Origin: RGIG7213 sp045652135
GTDB lineage: Bacteria > Bacillota > Clostridia > Oscillospirales > CAG-272
Reading direction: 5' to 3'
Length of the DNA stretch: 13,174 nt
NCBI GenBank assembly: GCA_045652135.1
Contig: JAZRTS010000052.1
Coordinates: 1-13,174 of the forward strand
Under the pieces are notes generated by a model that did not search any database, was not told where the DNA came from, and was given only the letters and a program-made list of their open reading frames with translations. Below are positions 1-6,713 of the stretch, piece by piece; position 1 is the stretch's first letter; each line of letters starts with the position of its first letter. The translations under genes and the position numbers were made by a program.

Positions 1-1073
1 ATGAGCGTTGCAAACGCAAAAAAAAGCACACAAACAGCGATTATATGATAAGCGGTATTTCCGAAGAAAAATCCGTACGCGCAGGCGGCTGTTGATATTC
101 CGTCGTAGGGGTTCAAAACCGTCAGATGAGGGAGTGCAATAAGTATGACAAGTGATGTTACGGTACACATAACAACGGTATCGGCGAATACCTCGAATAC
201 CCCCAAAAATCCCTGTTCAACGGGGCTTTTTGTGTTTGCGGCGGCGTGCGAGATGGGAGACGTGCCGGCGCCTGCTTCATGGGAAAGCGAGCCTTTTGCC
301 ATGCCTTGCTTCACAGCCTTCATAACGGTCATTCCCGTGACTCCGGCACCGATGCTTTTCACAGAAAATGCGCAGGCGAAAATGTCAAAAAAAGCACACA
401 ATGCTTCATCTGCGTTCGTGACGATGATAAGAACGGAAAGAGCAAGAAAGATACCGGACATCAGCGGTACGGCTTTAAGCGTAAAACGGCTTATGCTTCC
501 TATTCCGCCAAGCACGATAACACCGCACAGAACGCCGAGCACGCACCCGGTGACCACGGGCGGTATTCCGTATTGCAGATGAAGTGCCGAGGCGGCTGAG
601 TTCGACTGTATAACGCACCCCGAGCCGAGCGATGAGCAGATGCAAAGCACGCAAAATGCCTGCGCTATGCGCTTTTTGCCAAGACCGTTGTAAATGTAGT
701 ACATCGGCCCACCCTTGTTTTTTCCGCCTTCGGAGTATCTGTATCTGAGTGCCAGCACCGTTTCGGCATATTTTACCGACATCGAAAAAAATGCCCCTAC
801 CCACATCCAGAAGACCGCCCCTGCGCCGCCGAGCATTATCGCAACGGCAACGCCTGCAATATTACCTACCCCAAGCGTACCTGCAAGCGCAACCGTCAGG
901 GCGGCGACGGGCGAAACACCGCCGTTTGTGTTTTTCGTAAACAGCGATTTTACGCAGCATTTAAGCCGTTTTGCCGTAAACAAGCGTGTTTTTAAAAGAA
1001 AATAACCGCCGAATAAGATTATTACAAACGGCAGAAGCGGAAGCATAACGTATTCGTTCAAAAAAGAAATCAA
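1..1073 (-). CDS. Sodium:alanine symporter (AGCS family), C-terminus outside window
   Basis: The minus strand is open from about 1082 to the window edge, giving 357 residues without a stop. AGCS proteins are integral membrane carriers that import alanine or glycine together with Na+. Family-like blocks are visible. Residues 67-91 contain GVGNIAGVAVAI followed by GGAGAVFWMW, then KYAETVLALRYR at 101-112. Residues 121-130 read GGPMYYIYNG. Residues 261-299 contain GSLSHEAGAGTSP and QGFLGVFEVFADT, the conserved late AGCS block. Multiple hydrophobic segments fit a polytopic protein. AGCS members usually have about 450-480 residues, so roughly 100 are missing beyond the edge. The start is chosen as TTG at 1073 because GGTGA (1079-1083) lies five bases upstream. 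GTG at 1082 and ATG at 1046 are in-frame alternatives. It is transcribed divergently from the ABC operon. The exact substrate cannot be read from sequence. Confidence 0.93.
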   Translation of the reverse strand, partial: MISFLNEYVMLPLLPFVIILFGGYFLLKTRLFTAKRLKCCVKSLFTKNTNGGVSPVAALTVALAGTLGVGNIAGVAVAIMLGGAGAVFWMWVGAFFSMSVKYAETVLALRYRYSEGGKNKGGPMYYIYNGLGKKRIAQAFCVLCICSSLGSGCVIQSNSAASALHLQYGIPPVVTGCVLGVLCGVIVLGGIGSISRFTLKAVPLMSGIFLALSVLIIVTNADEALCAFFDIFACAFSVKSIGAGVTGMTVMKAVKQGMAKGSLSHEAGAGTSPISHAAANTKSPVEQGFLGVFEVFADTVVMCTVTSLVILIALPHLTVLNPYDGISTAACAYGFFFGNTAYHIIAVCVLFFAFATL

Positions 1074-1078
1074 AATAA

Positions 1079-1083
1079 TCACC
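1079..1083 (-). promoter_or_regulatory. Ribosome binding site deciding the symporter start
   Basis: On the minus strand GGTGA is followed by a five-base spacer and TTG at 1073. The in-frame GTG at 1082 overlaps this motif and has no Shine-Dalgarno sequence of its own, so TTG is preferred. Confidence 0.45.
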
Positions 1084-1145
1084 CGTTAATTTATATTCGG
1101 TTATGACGGTTTGTATGTATCTGATGTTTATTCCGTTTGTGAAAT

Positions 1146-1236
1146 ATAACGCCGTCAGGCGTTATGCGCCCTATACCGTGCAGTTTACTTTGTAAACTGC
1201 GGTAGTTCGAAGTAATTCGAACTACATGGGGGCGCA
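1146..1236. repeat. Structured block: hairpin plus branched double-hairpin domain
   Basis: Seen directly: ATAACGCC (1146-1153) and GGCGTTAT (1158-1165) form an 8-bp stem with loop GTCA. TGCGCCC (1165-1171) pairs with GGGCGCA (1230-1236) as a 7-bp closing stem. Inside it are GCAGTTTAC/GTAAACTGC (1180-1188 and 1192-1200, loop TTT) and GTAGTTCGAA/TTCGAACTAC (1202-1211 and 1216-1225). All stems are perfect. The last loop reads GTAA on the plus strand, a GNRA tetraloop if transcribed rightward. This could be a folded RNA, a DNA recombination or transposition structure, or part of a dispersed repeat; the sequence does not decide which. Confidence 0.7.
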
Positions 1237-1288
1237 GGCTGGCGCTTGTTCGTACTGTTTGAAACCGATTTTCGTTGATTTTTTTGCA

Positions 1289-1305
1289 GGAGGATAATAT
1301 CCTCC
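1289..1305. repeat. Perfect hairpin GGAGGAT-AAT-ATCCTCC
   Basis: A 7-bp perfect stem (1289-1295 with 1299-1305) has loop AAT. The left arm mimics a strong Shine-Dalgarno sequence but no start codon at suitable spacing opens a credible frame. It belongs to the same palindrome-rich block. Confidence 0.6.
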
Positions 1306-1352
1306 CTTACAAATTCAAAGGGTTTATTTGCATTAGGTTCAACGTGATAACG

Positions 1353-1385
1353 GCGCATCCCCGGACACCCCACCGAGGGATGCGC
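1353..1385. repeat. Nine-bp hairpin with extended inner stem
   Basis: GCGCATCCC (1353-1361) is complementary to GGGATGCGC (1377-1385). Inside, CGG (1362-1364) can pair with CCG (1373-1375) across a single bulged A (1376), leaving the eight-base loop ACACCCCA. No T-tract follows on either strand, so it does not look like a standard terminator. Confidence 0.65.
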
Positions 1386-1405
1386 ATATTTCCTGACGGA
1401 AATAT
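1386..1405. repeat. Eight-bp hairpin ATATTTCC/GGAAATAT, loop TGAC
   Basis: It abuts the preceding hairpin with no gap. The stem is perfect (1386-1393 with 1398-1405). Its loop TGAC is the reverse complement of the loop GTCA of the hairpin at 1146-1165, so the two loops could pair with each other. Confidence 0.65.
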
Positions 1406-1425
1406 ATTTTGTTGATTTTATTAAC

Positions 1426-1470
1426 ACCTCATCCACCCCACCGGAGAAGGCGTTTAAGACCTCATCCACC
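1426..1470. repeat. Direct repeat ACCTCATCCACC, two copies
   Basis: Identical 12-base copies lie at 1426-1437 and 1459-1470, 33 bases apart. They sit at the right-hand side of the hairpin block and may be remnants of the same dispersed element. Confidence 0.6.
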
Positions 1471-1493
1471 ACTATCAAGCCGTTTAATTTTTT

Positions 1494-1522
1494 TTGATAC
1501 GTTCAAGACTTGTTTATATATG
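1494..1522 (+). promoter_or_regulatory. Possible promoter of the ABC operon
   Basis: TTGATA (1494-1499) is followed after 17 bases by TATATG (1517-1522) in a very AT-rich stretch upstream of the ATPase gene. The -10 match is poor and other AT-rich hexamers nearby could serve, so this is only the best-spaced candidate. Confidence 0.3.
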
Positions 1523-1571
1523 TATGATAAAATTAATAATAACTGTGACCATAAAAGAGGTATTTTATTTT

Positions 1572-2504
1572 ATGATACATATTGAAAATCTTACGAAGTA
1601 TTACGGAAAAAATCCTGCCGTGAACAATATCAGCTTTGATATAGGCGACGGCGAGGTCGTAGGCTTCCTCGGCCCGAACGGCGCGGGAAAGTCAACGACT
1701 ATGAATATTCTTACGGGTTATCTTTCCTCAACGTCGGGCACTTGCACCATTGACGGCATCGACATTCTGGAAAATCCGGGCGAAGCGAAAAAGCGCATCG
1801 GCTTTTTGCCCGAGGTGCCGCCGCTTTATCCCGATATGACACCGCTTGAATATCTCAACTTTATTTACGACCTTAAAAAATGCACGCTGAACCGCAAAAA
1901 GCACATTGACGAGATAATCTCCGTTATGCGTCTGGGCGACTACAAAGACCGCCTTATCGGCCATCTTTCAAAGGGTTACAAACAGCGTGTGGGCATTGCG
2001 GGCGCACTTATTTCAAACCCTAAGGTGCTTATATTTGACGAGCCGACAATAGGACTTGACCCCCGTCAGATAATTGAAATTCGTGAATTGATACGCTCAC
2101 TCGGCAAAAACCACACGATAATTCTGTCAACGCACATACTTCCCGAGGTGCAGGCGGTATGCGACAGAATAATCATCATTGACAAGGGAACTATCCGTGC
2201 CGACAAGGCGACAAGCGACATAAATGAGCTTGCGGAGAACAAAAAGCGCTTCACCATTCAGATTGCAGGCCCCCGTCAGGAGGTCGAAGGTGTGCTTCGC
2301 CGTGTTGAGGGCGTGCAGAGCGTTGAATATCTGTCAACCTCGAAGAACAACGGCACGCTTTACCGTGTGCAGTGCAAGCCCGGCTACGATTCAAGAAAGC
2401 GTATATTCACGGCGCTCGCTGAAAGACAGTGGCCCATTATGGAGCTGAATACCCTCGGTACAAGCCTTGAGGACATATTTATTGCCCTGACCTCAAAGCA
2501 GTGA
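1572..2504 (+). CDS. ABC transporter ATPase, GldA-like
   Basis: This 310-residue cytoplasmic ATP-binding subunit should power the membrane proteins encoded just downstream. Walker A is GPNGAGKST (34-42), the ABC signature is LSKGYKQRV (132-140), Walker B is VLIFDEPT (152-159), and the H-loop histidine is H188 in LSTHIL. After the roughly 220-residue nucleotide-binding domain comes a C-terminal extension of about 90 residues, as in the CcmA/GldA type of ABC-2 ATPases. The start is ATG at 1572, with AGAGG about 11 bases upstream; the frame extends to 1494, but that part is AT-rich leader. It is the first gene of the operon, 15 bases before the permease. The partner genes (GldG-like and DUF4340) point to the Gld-like subfamily rather than a drug exporter. 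The transported substrate is unknown. Confidence 0.93.
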   Translation: MIHIENLTKYYGKNPAVNNISFDIGDGEVVGFLGPNGAGKSTTMNILTGYLSSTSGTCTIDGIDILENPGEAKKRIGFLPEVPPLYPDMTPLEYLNFIYDLKKCTLNRKKHIDEIISVMRLGDYKDRLIGHLSKGYKQRVGIAGALISNPKVLIFDEPTIGLDPRQIIEIRELIRSLGKNHTIILSTHILPEVQAVCDRIIIIDKGTIRADKATSDINELAENKKRFTIQIAGPRQEVEGVLRRVEGVQSVEYLSTSKNNGTLYRVQCKPGYDSRKRIFTALAERQWPIMELNTLGTSLEDIFIALTSKQ

Positions 2505-2519
2505 TGAAAGGAGAGAAAA

Positions 2520-3227
2520 ATGTTAGCCATATATAAAAGAGAAATGAAGGCGTATTTCTCCACGTTCATCGGGTACGCATTCATCGCCTCGTTTTTGATA
2601 ATTTCGGGTGTTTTCTTCACCCTTGCCGTGCTTTCACAGGCGGCAGATGCCGACGTTACGGTATACTATGCAGGTGTTATATACTCATTCGTCGTACTCA
2701 TTCCGCTTCTCACGATGAAGCTGTTTACAGACGAAAAAAGACTCCGCACGGAAACGGTGCTTCTTACAGCCCCCGTCAGCCTTTTCAGCATTGTTTTTGC
2801 AAAGTTTCTGGCGGCTTTCACGATGTTTTCGATGACTCTCGGCATCTCGTGCATCAACCTCATTCCGATGTACGTTTACGGTGACCAGAACACGATGATA
2901 ATTTTAGGAAATCTTCTTTCCATCCTTCTCATCGGCGCGGCATTCATTTCCGTCGGCGTATTTCTTTCATCGGTTACGGAAAACCAGCTTGTTTCAGCCG
3001 TTTCGACAATAGCCGTTATCGGTTTATTCCTCGTTATCGGTATGTTTTCGACAAGCATCGGATTTACACCTTTGAGAGTTGTGCTGAACTTCTTCTCCGT
3101 ATTCAACCGTTACACGTATTTCACATACGGCATTATAGACTATGCGGCGCTTATCTACTATCTGTCGATAAGTGTGCTGTTCATCTTCCTTACGGTGCGC
3201 GTATTTGAACGCCGCCGCTGGGCATAA
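2520..3227 (+). CDS. ABC-2 type permease, GldF-like
   Basis: This 235-residue integral membrane subunit has about six hydrophobic segments: roughly residues 17-38, 47-66, 92-116, 124-150, 155-175 and 205-228. Between the second and third lies LLTMKLFTDEKRLRTETVLLTAPVS, typical of GldF and related ABC-2 permeases at the coupling region facing the ATPase (known family feature). An AAGGAG site lies six bases before ATG 2520. The gene follows the ATPase by 15 bases and precedes the GldG-like gene by 13. It should form the transmembrane channel of the complex. A generic ABC-2 permease is the alternative name, but the downstream genes favour the Gld-like assignment. Confidence 0.88.
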   Translation: MLAIYKREMKAYFSTFIGYAFIASFLIISGVFFTLAVLSQAADADVTVYYAGVIYSFVVLIPLLTMKLFTDEKRLRTETVLLTAPVSLFSIVFAKFLAAFTMFSMTLGISCINLIPMYVYGDQNTMIILGNLLSILLIGAAFISVGVFLSSVTENQLVSAVSTIAVIGLFLVIGMFSTSIGFTPLRVVLNFFSVFNRYTYFTYGIIDYAALIYYLSISVLFIFLTVRVFERRRWA

Positions 3228-3240
3228 GGAGGGAAAGACA

Positions 3241-4752
3241 ATGGACAACAAAAAAACATCGTTTTTTAAAAACAAAAAATTCAAGTACGGCTCTCTTGCC
3301 ATAGCCCTTACGGTCGTATTTATCGCCGTTATGATAACGGCAAACGCAATTATCACCTCGCTTTTCTCAAAGTATTGGATATACACGGACTTGACGGAAA
3401 GCAGTCTCTTTACTCTTTCCCCCGAAGCCGAGGAGCTTTTGCAGAATGACCTTATCAAAAACGATATTGAGATAAAATTTGCAGTTCCCGAGGATACCAT
3501 CGCAAAATCAAGCAGAATGCTTATGATATACTCCTGTGCGCTTGCGTATGCGGAGGCATCTGAAAAGCTTGACCATAAGATAACGGTAAACTGTTATGAC
3601 GCTTACCTTTATCCGTCGGAATTTGCCGACTATAAAACGCTGACAGGCGGTGAGTGGTCAGATTCAAACGTGGTAATTGAAACGGCAAACGGCACGCCTA
3701 TCGTTTACACGATGAACAATTTCTTCTCGGTGGATTCATCATCGGGCGAGGAGCTTGGTTTTTCGGGTGAAAGAAGATTTTTAAGCGCATTTTTCCAGCT
3801 TGCAGGCGTTGAAAAGCCCGTTGTATGCTTCACAACAGGCCACGGCGAGCCGATAGGAACGAACGAAGACAATACCGCAAACGAGTATAAAGACTTCTTT
3901 GAAATGCTTTCAAGCTGGGGCTTTGAAACGAAGATAGTTGATTTACAGCGCGAGGAGCTTGACGAAAACTGCCGTCTTGTGATAGTACTCGATCCCAAAA
4001 AGGACTTTGTTTCAAAGGACCTTGATACGATGGGCGTACGCTCCGAAATCGACAAGATAGACGAATATATGGCGACCGAATACGGCTCAATGATGGTATT
4101 TGCAGGCCCTACGGGTACGGAATTCCCCGTGCTTAATGAATATCTTGAACAGTGGGGAGTTAAGATAAACACCACCGAAAAGATAACGGACACGACGAAC
4201 GCTATTTCAACGACAAATACGACGTTCACCGTTGAATATTCCGACAATCCGCAGACAGCATCGCTTATGGAAAAGTTCGGTGACTTGCGTACAGCGTTTT
4301 CAAACGCTGCCCCCGTTGAAGTGCTTGTAAACAACGAGGCTGAAAAAATGCAGGTAGCCGCCCCCGTATTCCAGACATCGAACACAGCGCAGGCTGTATC
4401 CTCAGATGAGGTAAAAACCGGCATATTCAACCTTTTCACACTCACAAAGAACCTCTCTTATAAGGACAACGAATCGATGTATAATTACGTTGTTACGTGC
4501 GGAAGCCCCGAAATGCTGAAATACTGCACCTCGCAGTCTTACGCAAACAGAGAGATACTCTATATGCTCACACAGAAGATACATACCGTTAAAATTCCTT
4601 TTGAGCTTGACTATAAGGCTTACGAGGACAACGGTCTTTCCCTCATCACAAGCAGCGGCGTTCTGACTTGGGGCATCGTGCTTATCGGTGTTATGCCCGT
4701 TATCGTTCTTGCCGTCGGCGGTGTTGTAGTTATAAGGAGAAAAAGAAGATAA
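3241..4752 (+). CDS. GldG-like ABC-type auxiliary membrane protein
   Basis: This 503-residue protein has one N-terminal membrane segment (about 18-42), a large extracytoplasmic domain and one C-terminal membrane segment (about 475-497) ending in the basic tail RRKRR. That topology is typical of the GldG / ABC_transp_aux family. The sequence after the first membrane segment (DLTESSLFTLSPEAEELL) matches the family opening, and FTTGHGE at 197-203 corresponds to the conserved GHGE motif. ATG 3241 is chosen over an upstream in-frame ATG at 3172 because GGAGG (3228-3232) sits eight bases before it and the earlier start would overlap the permease. In gliding Bacteroidetes, GldG works with GldA and GldF. 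No gliding is implied here; the role in Firmicutes is not established. Confidence 0.88.
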   Translation: MDNKKTSFFKNKKFKYGSLAIALTVVFIAVMITANAIITSLFSKYWIYTDLTESSLFTLSPEAEELLQNDLIKNDIEIKFAVPEDTIAKSSRMLMIYSCALAYAEASEKLDHKITVNCYDAYLYPSEFADYKTLTGGEWSDSNVVIETANGTPIVYTMNNFFSVDSSSGEELGFSGERRFLSAFFQLAGVEKPVVCFTTGHGEPIGTNEDNTANEYKDFFEMLSSWGFETKIVDLQREELDENCRLVIVLDPKKDFVSKDLDTMGVRSEIDKIDEYMATEYGSMMVFAGPTGTEFPVLNEYLEQWGVKINTTEKITDTTNAISTTNTTFTVEYSDNPQTASLMEKFGDLRTAFSNAAPVEVLVNNEAEKMQVAAPVFQTSNTAQAVSSDEVKTGIFNLFTLTKNLSYKDNESMYNYVVTCGSPEMLKYCTSQSYANREILYMLTQKIHTVKIPFELDYKAYEDNGLSLITSSGVLTWGIVLIGVMPVIVLAVGGVVVIRRKRR

Positions 4753-6576
4753 ATGAGCGAAGAATATAACAAGGAAACGGAAGAAGAGGTACTTCGTGAG
4801 GCTGACGAAAGTGAGCTTCACAGTATTCTCTACGGCGGAGAATATTCCGAATATAAGGAAGACATTGACTTATCCGACATAGAAAAAGAGGAAAACGAAA
4901 AGAAGCTCCGCCTCTCGACCTTTGAGGAGGATACCTACGAAAAGGACGAAAAGAAGGCTTCTTATACCTCGACAAAGAGCAAAAAGCTGATGATAGCCGT
5001 GCTCGGCGGTGTGTTCGTGCTTTTGATAGCTTTGTACCTCATTTTAGGCCCGACGGGCTTTGACGTTTTCGGATTTAAGGAAACAGAAGAAGCTCCCATA
5101 GTCTACACAACAGGTGAGGTAAAGGGCGCAGGCAAGGACAACTGGCTTATCTTTGAGCACGTTGAAAGAACGAATATTCAGAGTATCGAGGTGCATAATG
5201 AGCACGGAACGTACACGGCTTATTACAATCCTCAATCCGACAAATTCTATTTTTTAGGTGCTGAAACGCTGTCGTATGACGAGGAGCTGTTTTCATACCT
5301 CGTTGTAAGCGCAGGCTACACGGTATTTACCGACAGACTGCCGAAGGGAGAAAGAAGCGACGACCTTTCAGAATACGGTCTGTCACCCGACGATAACCCC
5401 GCTTACTTCATTCTGACGACAAGACAGGGCAAAACTCACAAGCTTTACATCGGTAACCCCACGCTTGACGAGGGCAGATATTACGTTATGTACGAGGGAC
5501 GTGACATCGTTTACGTGCTTGAAAGCTCTATTGAAACGACGTTGCTCGGTGACGTGCGTGACATCCTGACACCCGTTCTTACGTTCCCCGTGCCGTCAGG
5601 CTCGAACGATTATTACACGAGAATTCCCGAAATTTATATAACGCTCGATAAAAATGAGCCGTACGTTTACATCGAATACACGAAGGATGATACCTCAACG
5701 CAGGATACATTCGGCGTGACGGTGCCGTATATGCTCCGTTATCCCGAAAACGTTCCTGCCTCGACAGAGCAGGTGACGTCGCTTTTCCAGTACATCATCA
5801 ACATTCAGGCTGATGAGCTTCTGGAATACGGCATCTGCTACGAAAAGGAAGAACTTGACCCCGATACGGGTGAAATCTACACCGAGGAGGAGGTCAAGCC
5901 CGAAATACTGCTCAAATACGGTATAACCGATGCCGAAAAGGCGCTTATCTATACGTATGAGGGATATCCGAGCATTGTGTATTTCAGCGCAAAGCAGACG
6001 GACAAGGACGGACATGATTTCTATTATGCGTGGTCACCCGTTATCGGAATACTTGCAAAGGTATCTTCTGACAAGCTGCCTTTCCTTGATTGGTCAAAGG
6101 TAGATTTTATGGAAAAAGCGCTGTTCAATGCCCACATTGACAAGGTCGGCAAGCTTGAGCTTACGGATAAAACGTCATCGGCTCAGCACTTCGTCTTTGA
6201 GCTTACGGGCAAGGGCGACGATTTGCAGATATACGAAAGCGTGTCGGGCAAATATCTGAAGCCTACGGGCAAGACGGAAAGCGGAAAGAGCGACGTTTAC
6301 AACTTCCGCCAGTTCTACAAATCCGCTTTGTATATGGAAGCAGGTAATACGGTAGACGAGCCGGAAACGAAAACGCTTATCGCAGAGGTCAAAATGATAA
6401 CGAAGAACGAATACGAAATGACGTATGAATTCTTTGCGTATTCCGACCAGAGATGCTACTATACGATAAACGGCGAGGGCAGATTCTATATCAAGCGTGC
6501 GGCAGTGCAGAAGCTGTTTGCCGATGCGCAAAGACTTCTCGACAGCAAGGACATAAACGCCGAATCGGAATATTAA
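4753..6576 (+). CDS. DUF4340-type membrane-anchored protein, operon partner
   Basis: This 607-residue protein begins directly after the preceding stop codon (TAAATG), which suggests translational coupling. An AAGGAG at 4734-4739 lies about 13 bases upstream. The first 78 residues are highly charged and rich in Glu and Lys. One membrane segment follows at about 79-99 and then a large domain, presumably outside the membrane. Around residues 208-270 the pattern YGLSPDDNPAYFILTTRQGKT..LYIGNP..GRYYVMYEGRDIVYVL matches the repeated beta-rich layout of DUF4340. Proteins of this type commonly follow GldG-like genes. The cytosolic acidic head of about 78 residues is longer than in many homologues I know of. 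No enzymatic motif is apparent; a structural or substrate-binding role in the ABC complex is inferred. Confidence 0.8.
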   Translation: MSEEYNKETEEEVLREADESELHSILYGGEYSEYKEDIDLSDIEKEENEKKLRLSTFEEDTYEKDEKKASYTSTKSKKLMIAVLGGVFVLLIALYLILGPTGFDVFGFKETEEAPIVYTTGEVKGAGKDNWLIFEHVERTNIQSIEVHNEHGTYTAYYNPQSDKFYFLGAETLSYDEELFSYLVVSAGYTVFTDRLPKGERSDDLSEYGLSPDDNPAYFILTTRQGKTHKLYIGNPTLDEGRYYVMYEGRDIVYVLESSIETTLLGDVRDILTPVLTFPVPSGSNDYYTRIPEIYITLDKNEPYVYIEYTKDDTSTQDTFGVTVPYMLRYPENVPASTEQVTSLFQYIINIQADELLEYGICYEKEELDPDTGEIYTEEEVKPEILLKYGITDAEKALIYTYEGYPSIVYFSAKQTDKDGHDFYYAWSPVIGILAKVSSDKLPFLDWSKVDFMEKALFNAHIDKVGKLELTDKTSSAQHFVFELTGKGDDLQIYESVSGKYLKPTGKTESGKSDVYNFRQFYKSALYMEAGNTVDEPETKTLIAEVKMITKNEYEMTYEFFAYSDQRCYYTINGEGRFYIKRAAVQKLFADAQRLLDSKDINAESEY

Positions 6577-6673
6577 TGATGCGCCGCACAGCGGCATGAT
6601 GCACGGCAAGCCGAATGATGCATTTGCGCTGTGCGCAAATATGATGTTATATCCGTTCTTTGAACGGATATAA
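6576..6673. repeat. Array of four hairpins separated by ATGATG
   Basis: ATGATG occurs at 6576-6581, 6596-6601, 6615-6620 and 6641-6646, each followed by a different hairpin. The stems are GCCGC/GCGGC (6583-6595), CGGC/GCCG (6604-6613), ATTTGCGC/GCGCAAAT (6622-6640, loop TGT) and TTATATCCGTTC/GAACGGATATAA (6647-6673, loop TTT). Stems differ in sequence and length while the linker stays constant. The first linker begins on the last base of the DUF4340 stop codon. The array occupies almost the whole gap before tgt. Confidence 0.75.
6647..6673 (+). terminator. Possible terminator of the ABC operon (last hairpin of array)
   Basis: The 12-bp perfect stem with a TTT loop is the strongest hairpin after the operon and could stop transcription. 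It is followed only by TTATC rather than a real T-tract. Its right arm also contains TATAAT (6669-6674), which could be a -10 element for tgt with no good -35. Confidence 0.35.
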
Positions 6674-6701
6674 TTATCAGAGGAATTTAATCATTGAAAA
6701 T

Positions 6702-6705
6702 AGGA
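6702..6705 (+). promoter_or_regulatory. Ribosome binding site deciding the tgt start
   Basis: AGGA followed by eight bases and ATG 6714 fixes the start. The frame is open further upstream to a TTG at 6660, but that codon lies within the hairpin at 6647-6673 and would add 18 residues absent from typical Tgt. Confidence 0.55.
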
Positions 6706-6713
6706 AAAAATAT

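Larger units (their letters stand above)
1074..1571. other. Divergent intergenic region dense in hairpins, no credible gene
   Basis: About 500 bases separate the divergent symporter and ABC operon. The segment holds at least six perfect inverted repeats (1146-1165, 1180-1200, 1202-1225, 1289-1305, 1353-1385, 1386-1405), a long-range stem (1165-1171 with 1230-1236) and a repeated ACCTCATCCACC. A 97-codon minus-strand frame (1185-1478) runs through the block, but it consists of these palindromes and has no recognised domain. Since both flanking genes start here, the hairpins cannot be terminators of either neighbour. A repeat element or structured RNA inserted in the promoter region is the likely explanation. 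Confidence 0.6.

Noticed and set aside
145..1005. Plus-strand frames over the first kilobase
   Set aside because: The minus strand encodes a clear AGCS symporter across the same region.
1085..1100. TATAAA-like -10 for the symporter on the minus strand
   Set aside because: It lies almost on top of the ribosome binding site and has no -35 at proper spacing.
1185..1478. 97-codon minus-strand reading frame in the divergent intergenic region
   Set aside because: It is made almost entirely of the palindromes described there and has no recognisable domain or convincing ribosome binding site; more likely a frame left open by a repeat.
3705..4445. 246-codon minus-strand frame opposite the GldG-like gene
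   Set aside because: Serine-rich shadow of a well-supported plus-strand gene, with no domain and no start signal.
6576..6673. CRISPR-like array
   Set aside because: The constant unit is only six bases, the intervening segments are self-complementary, and no cas gene is present.
6577..6713. preQ1 riboswitch before tgt
   Set aside because: No H-type pseudoknot or conserved preQ1 core was seen; the space is filled by the ATGATG hairpin array.
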